Source: Polyangiaceae bacterium
GTDB lineage: Bacteria > Myxococcota_A > Polyangia > Polyangiales > Polyangiaceae
Assembly: GCA_019637295.1 (NCBI GenBank)
Contig: JAHBVX010000003.1
Location: forward strand, 744,001 to 808,000
Direction of reading: 5' to 3'
DNA length: 64,000 bases
Below the pieces are notes generated by a model. The model saw only the letters and a program-made list of their open reading frames with translations, did not search any database and was not told the DNA's origin. Below are positions 44,028-53,965 of this stretch, piece by piece. The translations under genes and the position numbers were made by a program. The stretch's first letter is position 1. Each line of letters starts with the position of its first letter.

Positions 44028-46955
44028 ATGATCCCCGGCCTCGGAAAGCAGACCATCAGCATCGGCAGTGGGGAGGGCTGCGACGTGCGTCTCGGTGGGC
44101 CCGGAGTGGGTCACGAGCACGCGCGTATCATCCACCAGGGCGGGGGACAGCTGGTGTTCGTCGACGGCGGCCAAGGGCCAACGCTGGCGAATGGTCACCC
44201 GGTGCCTCCCGGCAGCAGCCTGCCCTTCGACTTCCGGACGCAGTTCGTGATTGGGCAGACGCCGGTGCCCCTCGCTCACCCGGCGATCGTCATGATGCTG
44301 ATGCAGCGCGGCCACCTGCCGCCCGCGCCGGGTCAGGTGGTCTTCGGGCGCGAGCCCGAGCGCGCGCACGTGGTCATCACGCACCCCAACGTCTCGGGAC
44401 AGCACGCCACGTTCATGCTCAACCCGGTCGGCATTCAGGACGCGGGCTCCACCAGCGGAACCTGGGTCGCGGGCCACCGGTTGCCGCCCCAGCAGGTCAT
44501 CCCCATCGAGCCCAACGCGCTGCTCGCGCTCGGGCCCATCCCGCTGCCGGTGCCCCTCGCCATACAGCTCGGGCTAGCCCTTGGCGCCGGACAGGCGACC
44601 ACCGCCCAACCCGCGGCGCCCGCGGGCGGCGGCGTCCAGCGAGTGAAGCACAAGACCGTCATCGGACAGGTCACCCTCGGAGCCGGCGGGGTCACGTTCA
44701 AGAGCATCGGCCGCACGCCGGACAACGACATCGTCATCGGTCACCCGCAGGTGTCCAGCAAGCACGCCGTCCTGCACAAGCACGGTCCGCAGTTGTTCTT
44801 GGAGGACAACGGCAGCTCCAACGGCACCTACGTTCGGGGCCAGCGCATCCCCGCGCGGCAGCGAGTACCCGTCTCCAACGGCGAGAAGGTGTTCATCGGC
44901 CCGATGCCGCTGCTCATCCAGGTGCAGGACGAGCAGGTCGCGATGGTGGTCGAGGACGCGCGGGCCGACTGGTCTGGGCGACCTCTGTACGAGATCGAGT
45001 CCTGGGACATCGTGATGCAGGTGCGGGATCGGGACAACCCGAGCCAGATGAAGACCCTGCTCGATCACGTCAACTTCAAGGCGCTGCCCGGGGACTTGAT
45101 CGCGCTGATGGGGCCATCCGGCGCAGGCAAGACCACGCTCCTGCTCACCCTCAACGGCTACCTCCCGCCCAGCGCCGGCCAGGTCCGGATCAACGGCGAA
45201 GATCTGTACTCGATCTACGACGCCCTGCGCGGCTCGATCGGCTACGTGCCCCAAGACGATATCGTGCACCCCGAGCTCACGGTGTACGAGGCCGTGCGCT
45301 ACAGCGCGAAGTTCCGCCTGCCGCCGGACTTCTCCACGGAAGAGATCGATCGCCGGGTGCAGACCACCCTCGCCCAGCTCGGCCTCGAGTCGGTCGCTCA
45401 CCTGCAGATCGGCAAGCCCGAGAAGAAGATCCTCAGCGGCGGGCAGCGCAAGCGCGTCAACATCGCCATGGAGCTGGTCACCGATCCGGTGATCATGTTC
45501 CTGGACGAGCCCACCAGCGGTCTGGCGGCGGACGATACGACGGCGCTCGTCGAGCTGCTCTCGAACCTGGCGCGGACGACGGGCAAGACCATCATTTGCA
45601 CCATTCACCAGCCAGCCCGGGACGAGTACGAGAAGTTCAACCTCGCGCTGATCCTGGGCCAAGGCGGCATACCGATCTATTACGGCCCCACCCGAGACGG
45701 CTATCAGTTCTTCGGCAACTTCCTCACTCGCCAGGGCAAGCCGAACATCGTCGACAACCCGCGCGACATGTTCGACATGCTCAACCAGCGCGAGCGACCC
45801 ATCTTCGAGGCCATGCGCGCGCAGAACCCGCACGCGCCGCGGGTCGTCGCGCGCGAGCAAGCGGCGCGCGAGTGGAGCTCGGAGTTCTTCAACCCCCAGA
45901 ACCCAATCTTCCAGAAGATGTACTCGGGCCCCCGCGCCGTGGGCGCGGGCTCGAATCAGCAGAGCATCGCGCGCCACCGGCCCAAGACTCGCGGGCAGTT
46001 CGGCTTGCTCCTCAGCCGCTACTTCAAGACCAAGGCCCGGGACGTGTCCGGCACGGTCATCATGCTGGCCCAAGCGCCCATCATCGGCATCCTGCTGGCG
46101 CTGGTGTTCGGCGGCCAGAAGGACGCCATCCCCTACTGGTGCCTGGGCGCCCTGCAGGAGCTGGCTCGGCGCAGCGGCGGGCTCGAGGGCTCCAACGACA
46201 TGCTCAAGACGATGCAGTCCACCTCGGACAACTCCGGGGCGGCCTTCTTCTTGGTCGTGGCCGCGGTCTGGTTCGGCACCAGCAACGCCGCCCGCGAGAT
46301 CGTGAGCGAGCGCGCGATCTATCTGCGAGAACGGATGGTGAACCTGAAGCTGTTCAACTACGTGTTCTCGAAGTTCTTCCTGCTCTCGTTCTTCTGCGTC
46401 ATCCAGTGCACGGTGCTGCTGGGCATCGTGTTCTTCGCGCTTGGGTTCAACGGCGGCCCCACGGCGTTCGTGATCGACTTGGTGACGTTGATCGCCACCT
46501 CCATGAACAGCGTGGCGCTGGGGCTACTCCTCAGCACCTTGGTCACGAGCAGCGAGGCGGCGATGGCGCTGACGCCCATCGCCCTCATTCCACAGGTCGT
46601 CCTCGGCGGCATCATGGTGCCCATGACCACCAACCCCTGGCTCGAGTGGCCCATGTACGTCGTGCCCGCGCGCTGGGGCTTTCAAGGCGTGGCCGCGCAG
46701 GAGCGGATGGCCATCGCCAACGACTCGGCGTGGATCATGGACCTGAAGAAGCCGGACACCACCAGCGTCGACAACTTCGTGTTCCAGGGGAAGTTCAAGT
46801 GCGCCGAGGCTCAGATCGCCAGTATGGACTTCAACGGCGCCTGGGGTTTCTCCCAGTACGAGCTGGTCTGGCTGCCGCCAGTGGTGCTCGGCGGCATGAT
46901 GATCGGAACGCTGATCTTCATCCTGATCGTGCTCAAGCGCCGCGACCCGGTGTAG
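44028..46955 (+). CDS. ABC exporter with three N-terminal FHA-like domains
   Basis: This 975-residue half-transporter of ABCG/ABC-2 type has three FHA-like modules at about 1-75 (degenerate; CDVRLGGPGVGHEHARI), 100-165 (VFGREPE, SGQHATF, DAGSTSGTWV) and 215-295 (SIGRTPDNDIVIG, SSKHAVLH, DNGSSNGTYV). The ATPase has Walker A GPSGAGKTT (about 362-370), signature LSGGQRKRV (about 465) and Walker B MFLDEPTSGL. A C-terminal membrane domain of about six helices (660-975) follows. Mycobacterial Rv1747 has the same FHA-ABC fusion and is controlled by kinase phosphorylation, so phospho-dependent export is likely (inference). Substrate unknown. No SD; the start is placed at ATG 44028. Confidence 0.9.
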   Translation: MIPGLGKQTISIGSGEGCDVRLGGPGVGHEHARIIHQGGGQLVFVDGGQGPTLANGHPVPPGSSLPFDFRTQFVIGQTPVPLAHPAIVMMLMQRGHLPPAPGQVVFGREPERAHVVITHPNVSGQHATFMLNPVGIQDAGSTSGTWVAGHRLPPQQVIPIEPNALLALGPIPLPVPLAIQLGLALGAGQATTAQPAAPAGGGVQRVKHKTVIGQVTLGAGGVTFKSIGRTPDNDIVIGHPQVSSKHAVLHKHGPQLFLEDNGSSNGTYVRGQRIPARQRVPVSNGEKVFIGPMPLLIQVQDEQVAMVVEDARADWSGRPLYEIESWDIVMQVRDRDNPSQMKTLLDHVNFKALPGDLIALMGPSGAGKTTLLLTLNGYLPPSAGQVRINGEDLYSIYDALRGSIGYVPQDDIVHPELTVYEAVRYSAKFRLPPDFSTEEIDRRVQTTLAQLGLESVAHLQIGKPEKKILSGGQRKRVNIAMELVTDPVIMFLDEPTSGLAADDTTALVELLSNLARTTGKTIICTIHQPARDEYEKFNLALILGQGGIPIYYGPTRDGYQFFGNFLTRQGKPNIVDNPRDMFDMLNQRERPIFEAMRAQNPHAPRVVAREQAAREWSSEFFNPQNPIFQKMYSGPRAVGAGSNQQSIARHRPKTRGQFGLLLSRYFKTKARDVSGTVIMLAQAPIIGILLALVFGGQKDAIPYWCLGALQELARRSGGLEGSNDMLKTMQSTSDNSGAAFFLVVAAVWFGTSNAAREIVSERAIYLRERMVNLKLFNYVFSKFFLLSFFCVIQCTVLLGIVFFALGFNGGPTAFVIDLVTLIATSMNSVALGLLLSTLVTSSEAAMALTPIALIPQVVLGGIMVPMTTNPWLEWPMYVVPARWGFQGVAAQERMAIANDSAWIMDLKKPDTTSVDNFVFQGKFKCAEAQIASMDFNGAWGFSQYELVWLPPVVLGGMMIGTLIFILIVLKRRDPV

Positions 46956-46973
46956 CCAAAGGCGCGCCACGGC

Positions 46974-48869
46974 TCAGTACGCGTTGTAGATCTCGATCTC
47001 CCGGGACGAGGTCTCCACCCGGATGAACCCCACCCGATCGCCCGGGATCGGCTGCTTGGACAGACTGCAGTCGGGTCGACAGGCGAGGGTCTCCAGGTAG
47101 TGGAAGCGCAGCACCGCCGGGCCGGATAGCTCCTGCACCCGGATGCGGTTGACGGCTTGCTCGGTGACTTGCCCGCTACCGGCTGCGAAGTAGCTCGGCT
47201 CCCGGCGCGTGCGGTAGATGCGGTGCCCCCCCACGACCTCCGCGGGCTCGAGCAGCTCGCGGCGCGCATCGAGCGGACCGAAGTCACCAAACACGATCAC
47301 GAAGCCGACAGCGTAGTCCTCGAGGTACCGCTCGAGCTCGGGCACGGGCAAATTGCCGTCGGGCTCGCGGCGAAACAGGTGCGCGTCCACATGGGGCACA
47401 TTTCGCTCCACGATGCCACCCAGGATGGGCACGTCCGCGGCGACGACCAGGTACTCGGCGAGCACCCAGTCCGCCACTACCACGCGCCCTCGACCCCGGT
47501 GGTTCTCTCGAAGCCAGTCTCGGATCGCGCTCTGATAGGGCAGCGGACCGTGATGCATCATGCGGACCGGCTTCGGCTCGCTCAGCCCCACGAGCGCCGA
47601 GCTCAGCACGTCCGCCTTCGCGCGCAGGACCCGCTCCGGGAGCAGGTCGGGGACGTAGTGCAGCACGGTGCGCACGACTCGCGGCAGGGCAACGACCGCG
47701 AGCAGGCCGATGGCCAACCGCGCCGCGACGGGGTAGGCGCGGAGCGCGCGCGGCGAGAAGACCTCCCACAGCAAGATGGCCGCGGGCACCGCCGCCGCGA
47801 ACATGGCCGGGCCGATGTGGCGATAGGGCTGCGTCTGCCGGCCGTGCCAGAAGTAGGCCGACCCATAGGCAAGCACCAACGCCGAGAGGACCAGCGCGCC
47901 GAGGGGCAGCGCGCGACGATCCCCCCGCTTGGTCCAGCGCCAGAGCAGGACGCCGCCCGCCACGAAGGCCAGGGTGCGGAACAACGTGCGAGCCGGGGCG
48001 CCGGTCTGGCGCCCGTCCTTCAAGAGGTCCAGCGAGTCGAACAGCGCGAAGGAGAGGGTCGCGTTGAAGAACGTGTCGACGTCACCCACGTAGTGACGAA
48101 ACCGCAGCAGCGGGAAGATCCAGACGAGCGCCGTCGAGGCGGCGACGCCGGCAGCGAGCCACAACAGCGCGTGGTCGCGCCGTGCCAGCGCCTTGAAGCT
48201 GCGCGCATACAGCGCCAGGCACGGCACCGCCAGGGTCAGCACGATGAACGGATGGACCAACGCCAGGCCGGCCGCGAGCAATCCGAGCCAGGCAAAGCGC
48301 GAGGGCCGTGGCTCCTCCAAGGTGCGATAGAGCAGCGCGATGAGTAGCACCGAGCCGTAGCTGGCCCACGACCAGCTGATCATCCCCACCCACCAGGACC
48401 AGTGCAGGAACGAGTCGAAGAACCAGAGCGCGACCCAGAGCGCGTAGAGGACCAGGGTCGACGCGCGCTCCAGGCGCAGGAGCCGTCCAACCGCGAACGC
48501 CGTCACGCCGAGCCCGAGGTGCACGAGCACGATGAACAGGTTGAACGCCAGGCCCATCGGCACGCCGAGGCCGCCGAGCGCGATCACGAACAGCTCGGTT
48601 CCCTTGCTCGTCAGGTCCTCCACCACCCCCGCGGGCTGCCCGGCGAGCAGCAGCGGGTCGTAGGCCCACAGCGCGTGGTGCTCGCGAAACGCGGCGCTGG
48701 CGCGGTCCACCTGGTAGACGTGCAGCGCGTAGTCGAGCGCGACAACGGGCTGCTTCGAGAACATCACCGACGGGGGTGCGAAGTAGAGCAAGAGCGCCGC
48801 GTGCACCCCGATCACGCACGCGAGCGCCGCGGCGAACCCTCGGCCCGTTCGCGGCGCGCTCTCACTCAC
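46974..48869 (-). CDS. Polytopic membrane protein, GT-C glycosyltransferase-like
   Basis: This 631-residue protein has about twelve hydrophobic helices over residues 10-425 and a C-terminal soluble, presumably periplasmic domain (about 430-631; HHGPLPYQSAIRDWL, GRVVVADWVLAEY, YRTRREPSY). The topology, with an early acidic loop (ALDYALHVYQVDRASA), resembles GT-C glycosyltransferases or large membrane proteins of exopolysaccharide and glycan pathways, but I see no family-specific catalytic signature. GTG start at 48869, 6 nt after TATACC, no SD. Divergent from another polytopic protein. Confidence 0.7.
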   Translation of the reverse strand: MSESAPRTGRGFAAALACVIGVHAALLLYFAPPSVMFSKQPVVALDYALHVYQVDRASAAFREHHALWAYDPLLLAGQPAGVVEDLTSKGTELFVIALGGLGVPMGLAFNLFIVLVHLGLGVTAFAVGRLLRLERASTLVLYALWVALWFFDSFLHWSWWVGMISWSWASYGSVLLIALLYRTLEEPRPSRFAWLGLLAAGLALVHPFIVLTLAVPCLALYARSFKALARRDHALLWLAAGVAASTALVWIFPLLRFRHYVGDVDTFFNATLSFALFDSLDLLKDGRQTGAPARTLFRTLAFVAGGVLLWRWTKRGDRRALPLGALVLSALVLAYGSAYFWHGRQTQPYRHIGPAMFAAAVPAAILLWEVFSPRALRAYPVAARLAIGLLAVVALPRVVRTVLHYVPDLLPERVLRAKADVLSSALVGLSEPKPVRMMHHGPLPYQSAIRDWLRENHRGRGRVVVADWVLAEYLVVAADVPILGGIVERNVPHVDAHLFRREPDGNLPVPELERYLEDYAVGFVIVFGDFGPLDARRELLEPAEVVGGHRIYRTRREPSYFAAGSGQVTEQAVNRIRVQELSGPAVLRFHYLETLACRPDCSLSKQPIPGDRVGFIRVETSSREIEIYNAY

Positions 48870-48906
48870 GACCTCGGTATACCTTGCGCCGCCCGAGAAA
48901 TCGACG

Positions 48907-50697
48907 ATGCTGCGGGCCGAGGCCAGGCGCGTGAACCGGTCCCAGGAAATGAGCGTTGCCGGCGACCTGTCGCGCCGGAGCGTGTGGGTCTTGCTGCTCG
49001 CGGTGACGGCGGCGCTCGCCTTGCACGCGCCGACCCTGCGGTCCGGCCTGCTCGCCGACGACTTCCTGCACGACGCCATGCTCCGCGGCACGTTTCCGGT
49101 GGAGCGTTCCGCTTGGGATCTGTACGCCTTCGTCAAGTCCGAGGTCGAGCGCAGCGCGCTGATCGATCGCGGCGTGCTGCCCTGGTGGTCCCACCCGGAC
49201 CTGCGTCTCGCCGGGCTGCGACCGCTGGCCAGCCTGTCGTTGGCGCTCGACCACGCGCTGGGCCTGTCGCCGCCGCTGCGGCACGCCGTCTCCCTCGGCT
49301 GGTTCGCGCTGCTCGTCGTGCTCGCAGGCGTCTGGTACCGCCGCATCCTGCCGCCGGCGGCGGCGACCATCGCGCTGTTCGTGTTCGCCCTCGATCCAGC
49401 GCATGTCTCGCCCGTGGGCTGGCTCGCCAACCGGACGACGGTGATGTGTGGGGTGTTCGTGCTGCTCGCGCTGCTCGCGACCGAGTCGCTGCTCGCGCGC
49501 CCGACACGCGCGAAGCAGGGCGCGGTCGTGCTCGCGACCGGCCTCGCCCTGGCCAGCGGCGAGTACGCCCTCTCCGGGGTCGGCATCGCCGTCGGCTGGC
49601 TGCTGCTCTCCGGCCGCGGCACGCCGCGCTCGCGCCGCGTCGCGCTCGCGCTCTGGCTCGGGCCGACCCTGGCGTACCTTGGGCTTCACCTGAGCTTGGG
49701 TTACGGCGCGGTCGGCTCGAGCAACTACGTGAACTTGCTGGCTTCTCCGTCGGTGTTCGCGCTCGCGATGGTGCTTCGCCTGCCGGCGCTGCTGGCCTCG
49801 GAGTCGTTCCTGTTGCCGGGCGAGCTCGTCCACGGCGCGCTGGTGCTGGACTTCGGGATGTCCATCGTGCTGGTCGCGCTGCTCGTGGGCGCAGCGTGGC
49901 TCGTCGGGTACCGCGTGCTGCGCGAGGCTGGCGCGGCACCGCGCGCGCAGTACCTGGCCGCGTCGCTGGGCCTGGTGCTCGCGGTGCTCCCGCTGGTCGC
50001 GACGCTGCCTTCCTTCCGGTTGCTCGCCATCCCGAGCCTGGCGGGGGCGGCCCTGGTGGCGCTGCTGCTGGCATTCGGCCTCACTGCGCTCCGCCGGAGC
50101 GGCTGGATCGGCCGCGTGCTCTTGTTCGCCGCGCTCAGCGGCGCCCTCTTCATTCACACCGCTCTGGCGGGCGGGGTCAGCTACCAGTCGGTTCGCGCCG
50201 TGACCGCGGGACGGGAGGCGCTCGCCGATCAGCTCGCGGTGGCCAAAGGCGCCGCTGGCGCGGACACCTGGCTGCTGCTCAATGCGTGGGACTTGTCCTT
50301 CTCGTGGCTGCCCTGGGCACAGGAGACCGCCGGCGGCGTGGCACCACCCGCGTGGCGCGTGCTGGCGACCTGCTCGCGTCCCCTCACCCTCACACGCACC
50401 GGCCCGAGCTCGTTCACCCTCAGCGCGAAGGAAGCACCGATGTTGGCCGATCCCGGACCTGCGCTGTTTCGCGCCATCGACGCGCCGCTGGAGGAAGGCT
50501 CCACCGTCACGCTGCGTGGACTGAGGGTGCGAGTCGATCGCAGCGCACGCTGGGGCGTGAGCCAGCTCGCGTTCACCCTCGACGACGATCTCGACGCGGA
50601 GCGCTACGCATTCTTCGCTACGAACCAGGGTCGCCTGGAGCGCCTGCGCATGCCGCAGGTGGGCAGCGCGCTCGAGCTCCCCTCAGCCGCTCCGTGA
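48907..50697 (+). CDS. Polytopic membrane protein, GT-C glycosyltransferase-like
   Basis: This 596-residue protein has about eleven transmembrane helices (from about residue 25 to 420) and a C-terminal periplasmic region of about 170 residues. Near the N-terminus LLADDFLHDAML places an Asp-Asp pair after the first helix, and R-PLASLSLALDHALGL follows; both fit the first luminal loop of PMT/ArnT-like GT-C enzymes. Donor and acceptor are not deducible. The start may be ATG 48907 or 48949. Divergent from 46974-48869 across 37 bp. Confidence 0.68.
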   Translation: MLRAEARRVNRSQEMSVAGDLSRRSVWVLLLAVTAALALHAPTLRSGLLADDFLHDAMLRGTFPVERSAWDLYAFVKSEVERSALIDRGVLPWWSHPDLRLAGLRPLASLSLALDHALGLSPPLRHAVSLGWFALLVVLAGVWYRRILPPAAATIALFVFALDPAHVSPVGWLANRTTVMCGVFVLLALLATESLLARPTRAKQGAVVLATGLALASGEYALSGVGIAVGWLLLSGRGTPRSRRVALALWLGPTLAYLGLHLSLGYGAVGSSNYVNLLASPSVFALAMVLRLPALLASESFLLPGELVHGALVLDFGMSIVLVALLVGAAWLVGYRVLREAGAAPRAQYLAASLGLVLAVLPLVATLPSFRLLAIPSLAGAALVALLLAFGLTALRRSGWIGRVLLFAALSGALFIHTALAGGVSYQSVRAVTAGREALADQLAVAKGAAGADTWLLLNAWDLSFSWLPWAQETAGGVAPPAWRVLATCSRPLTLTRTGPSSFTLSAKEAPMLADPGPALFRAIDAPLEEGSTVTLRGLRVRVDRSARWGVSQLAFTLDDDLDAERYAFFATNQGRLERLRMPQVGSALELPSAAP

Positions 50698-50712
50698 TGC
50701 CCCCAGGCGCGG

Positions 50713-50741
50713 TTCACTCGCCCGCCGTTGTGCGCTAGCCT
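50713..50741 (+). promoter_or_regulatory. Promoter of the transglycosylase-like gene
   Basis: TTCACT (50713-50718), a 17-bp spacer and TAGCCT (50736-50741), ending 8 nt before ATG 50750 with no SD: a leaderless-type arrangement. Confidence 0.4.
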
Positions 50742-50749
50742 GCGGTGCG

Positions 50750-51550
50750 ATGAACGGCCTGACCTTGACCGAGCTGGTCCTCGGCCTGGCCCTCACCTAC
50801 GGCACGCCGGGTCGCTCCCCCTATTCGTTCGAGCTGGTGCCGGAGTGCGGCACCGCGGCGGACGCAGCCAACTGCGACCTCAGACCTGCTTGCGCCGAGC
50901 CGGCGCCCGCGTGCCGACCCCCTCGCTACTCGGCGGCTCGTGGTGGCTGGGTCAAGATGGAGACTCGCGCCGCCGCGGCCCGTCGCTTCGCGACGATCGC
51001 TCGTACCCTCGCGGACACGGCCACACGCCTGATGGCCTGCGGTGACGGAGCCGACTGCGAGCCGCTGGCGTGGTCGGGGACGACTCGTAGCTTGGCGCTA
51101 GCCACGCTGACGGTCGTACTCCACGAGTCGGGTCTGCGAGAGGACGTCCAGTTCGGCCATCCGCCCCTGGGTCGGGGACCGGCGGGCGAGAGCTGCCTGA
51201 TGCAGATCGCGCTGGACCAGGCCCCCCTCGGCGCCGCCTGGCTCGGGCCGGAACGTCGCGAGGCGATCGCCCGCAGTCGGGTCGAGCGCGAGCGGTTCGC
51301 GCAGTCCTTGCTCGGGGACACGCCACGAGCGCTGGGGCGCTGCTTCGAGGTCGGCATGCGGCTGCTCGCGCGCGCGCGGACGAGCTGCGGTCGCGCGGGA
51401 GTCCGCTGGGACTTCGGCATGTTCAGCCTGTATGGCGGCGGCCGCAGCTGTAACGTCCCGGCCATCGGGGCCTCGCGCGGCAAGACGTTCCAGCGGCTCC
51501 TCGCCGCCCGGCCCGAGCCGAACCCGGAGCTGAGCGAGCTGCTGCGCTGA
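50750..51550 (+). CDS. Putative lytic-transglycosylase-like protein
   Basis: This 266-residue protein has a weak N-terminal hydrophobic segment and several Cys pairs, suggesting an oxidising extracytoplasmic location. VVLHESGLREDVQFG places Glu126 in the H-E-S-G-x-x-x-x-x-x-x-G context of SLT-type lytic transglycosylases. Downstream SCLMQIALDQ, RCFEVGMRLLARARTSCG and WDFGMFSLYGGG recall the M-Q-I and A-x-Y-N-x-G elements of that fold, though degenerate. Peptidoglycan cleavage is inference; a structural relative without activity is also possible. Confidence 0.55.
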   Translation: MNGLTLTELVLGLALTYGTPGRSPYSFELVPECGTAADAANCDLRPACAEPAPACRPPRYSAARGGWVKMETRAAAARRFATIARTLADTATRLMACGDGADCEPLAWSGTTRSLALATLTVVLHESGLREDVQFGHPPLGRGPAGESCLMQIALDQAPLGAAWLGPERREAIARSRVERERFAQSLLGDTPRALGRCFEVGMRLLARARTSCGRAGVRWDFGMFSLYGGGRSCNVPAIGASRGKTFQRLLAARPEPNPELSELLR

Positions 51551-51556
51551 GGCCGC

Positions 51557-53965
51557 TCACTGAGCGTCCACTCGCAGGACGCGCGGGGCGAGCAGGACCA
51601 CACCCGCATACGCGCTCGCGCCGGCGAGCAACGCGGCGGTGGCGCCGAACTCGAGCGCGATGAGCGTCGCCAGCACCGAACCGAGCACGCTGGTTCCGCC
51701 GTTGATGGCCCAGAACCAGGCCACCCGGCCCGGGGCTCGTCGACCGATGGCGCTGAGCGCCGCGGGGAGTGGTACCCCCATGACGAGACCCAAGACGAAC
51801 ACCCACGCGGCGAACAAGCTGGCCCGAAGGGGCGGAGACCACGCGCGACTGAGCTCGGTCATCGGCGGCAAGAGCAGCACCGTGATCAGCGACGCGAGCA
51901 CCACCATCGCGAGCACCCCCCTCGTCACCCGCGCGCCACGCGTCGATAGCCAGCGGCTCCCGAACGCCGAGCCGACCAGCAGCGCGACCAATATGACGCC
52001 GAGGGCGAACGTCGGATCCCCGAGGTGAGGGCTGAGTCGATGCAGCATCCCGAGCTCCACCAGCATGAAACCCAGCCCAATTCCCCCGGCGTAGCCCAGA
52101 TCGCGAGCAACCGACCCCTGTCCGGAGGGCAGGGACCGTCGGCCGAACCACCACGGAACCACGAGCAAGACCAGCACCGCCGCCACGGCGACGAGCGCGA
52201 TCTTCGCCAACAGCACCAAGCCATTGCCGAACAGGTGGACCGGCATGCTCGAGGTCAAGGCGACGGGCAGATCACGCAACCGGTTCTGATAGAAGAAGAA
52301 CGGACGGTCGTCCGTGGTCGCGCTCACGTCCAGCGCGAGGCCGCGCAGCTGCGCGGCTAGCGCCGCCTCGTCCTCGCCCTTCGCGATGCGAGCGATCCAC
52401 TCGCGCTCGGCCGTGCCGGCGACCACCTCCGCCCCGGGCACGAACGCGAGCGAGAACCCGAGCGCCGCCGTCTCGCTGATCGCCCGCTGCACTCGCTCCG
52501 GCTCGAAGCCCCCAGGCGCGACCAACAGCGTGTACATGCGCGCGTGGGGAGCGCCGAGCCACGGGGTCTCGATCACCACGAGTCGCTCCTTGGCGCTGAG
52601 ACCACGGCGACCGAGCGCCTCCCTGGCGATGGCGGCGAGCCGCGCGCCGACCCACAGATCCGGCAGGCTCACGCTCGACACGCTCAGCAGACCCTTCGGC
52701 TCGAGCACGCTCATGAAGTCGTCGAAGGCCTCCACCGTGTACAGCGCGTTCTCGGTCAGCGCGTACGCCCCCGCGGCGCTCGCCGCCGAGGTATCCACCA
52801 TGCTCAGCTGAACGATGTCATAGCGCTCGGAGGTGCGGCGCACGAACGACCGTCCATCCTCGATCACGAGGGTGACGTCGCTCCGACCGTACAGGTCCCC
52901 AACGAACTCCCGATGGCTGCCGCGCATCACGCCGTGGGCGATCAGCGGGTTGACCTCTACGGCGGTGACGTGACGGCTGCCGGAGGTCAGCGCCGCGAGC
53001 ACGTCCTTGCCCCCGCCGGCGCCGATGACCAGACTCCGCCCACTGGCCGGGGCCACGCGGTAGACGAACGCCGACAGATCATGGGTGACGAACTCCACGC
53101 GCGCGAGGTCACCGTCGAAGCGCACGAGGGGAGTCATCGCGTTCATGTCGATGACCAGCGTCTTCTGCTCGGGGATCTCGCCACCGTAGCGGGGCGAGAT
53201 CCCCCAGCCCCGAAACCCGGTGTACGGCAGCACCGTCACGAGCGAGAAGGCGTTCCACTTCATGACCTCTGCCGAAGCGCGCTCGACCTCGATGCCTTTG
53301 GCGACGTGCAGCGTGAACGGGCCGCCTCCGCTGGCGACCACGACGCCGATGGCGGCGGCCGTGCCGAGCCCGCTCACCCGCACCAGCGTGATGCGCGGAG
53401 CGAACGCCAGCCCGCTCAGCGCTGCGCCAGCGCCGAGCAGCGCGAGGGCGCCCGGCGCGCCGAGCCAAGACAAGAGCCCGATGGTACCGACGGCGCCCAG
53501 GGCGGCACCGAGCAAGTCCCAGGCGTAGAGCCGCCCCGCGAAGGGCGCGTACCGCGTGAGCGCGAGCGAGATCACGAACCCACCGGCGAAGAACGGCAGC
53601 GCGCCGATCAGGAACAACAGCCCCAGCTTTCCCGTCAACGACGTGAACGCGCCGAGTTGTCCTCCGAACCAGTCCGGCGTGACGTTGCAGAAGGCCACGT
53701 CCACGATCAGGATCCCGCCTGCGGTGGCCAGCGCGCCGAACGCGAGCCAACGCTCCGTGTCTCGCTCGGGAATGCGCGCGGCGGTGAAGTGCACGGTGAG
53801 GGCGGCGAGGCTCAGACCGAAGAGCGCGATGCTGATGGCGAAGAACGCGAAGTGGTACCAGAGCACCACCGAGAGCAGCCGAGTCAGACACAGCTCCGCG
53901 GCCAAGAGCACGCCCGAGAGCACGGCCAACGCCGGCCCCAGCGAACGCGCGGGTCGAGCGGTCAC
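51557..53965 (-). CDS. Spermidine-synthase-like methyltransferase domain between membrane domains
   Basis: This 802-residue protein has about seven N-terminal transmembrane helices (residues 10-225), a soluble Rossmann domain of polyamine-synthase type (about 240-560) and six or seven C-terminal helices (about 575-795). The central domain shows SLVIGAGGGKDVLAAL, HVTAVEVNPLIAHGV, YDIVQLSMVDTSAAS and ALYTVEAFDDFMSVL. Such membrane-embedded spermidine-synthase-like proteins are common in Deltaproteobacteria; the substrate is not established. The GTG start overlaps the upstream lipoprotein stop as GTGA, so the two are coupled. Confidence 0.8.
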   Translation of the reverse strand: MTARPARSLGPALAVLSGVLLAAELCLTRLLSVVLWYHFAFFAISIALFGLSLAALTVHFTAARIPERDTERWLAFGALATAGGILIVDVAFCNVTPDWFGGQLGAFTSLTGKLGLLFLIGALPFFAGGFVISLALTRYAPFAGRLYAWDLLGAALGAVGTIGLLSWLGAPGALALLGAGAALSGLAFAPRITLVRVSGLGTAAAIGVVVASGGGPFTLHVAKGIEVERASAEVMKWNAFSLVTVLPYTGFRGWGISPRYGGEIPEQKTLVIDMNAMTPLVRFDGDLARVEFVTHDLSAFVYRVAPASGRSLVIGAGGGKDVLAALTSGSRHVTAVEVNPLIAHGVMRGSHREFVGDLYGRSDVTLVIEDGRSFVRRTSERYDIVQLSMVDTSAASAAGAYALTENALYTVEAFDDFMSVLEPKGLLSVSSVSLPDLWVGARLAAIAREALGRRGLSAKERLVVIETPWLGAPHARMYTLLVAPGGFEPERVQRAISETAALGFSLAFVPGAEVVAGTAEREWIARIAKGEDEAALAAQLRGLALDVSATTDDRPFFFYQNRLRDLPVALTSSMPVHLFGNGLVLLAKIALVAVAAVLVLLVVPWWFGRRSLPSGQGSVARDLGYAGGIGLGFMLVELGMLHRLSPHLGDPTFALGVILVALLVGSAFGSRWLSTRGARVTRGVLAMVVLASLITVLLLPPMTELSRAWSPPLRASLFAAWVFVLGLVMGVPLPAALSAIGRRAPGRVAWFWAINGGTSVLGSVLATLIALEFGATAALLAGASAYAGVVLLAPRVLRVDAQ

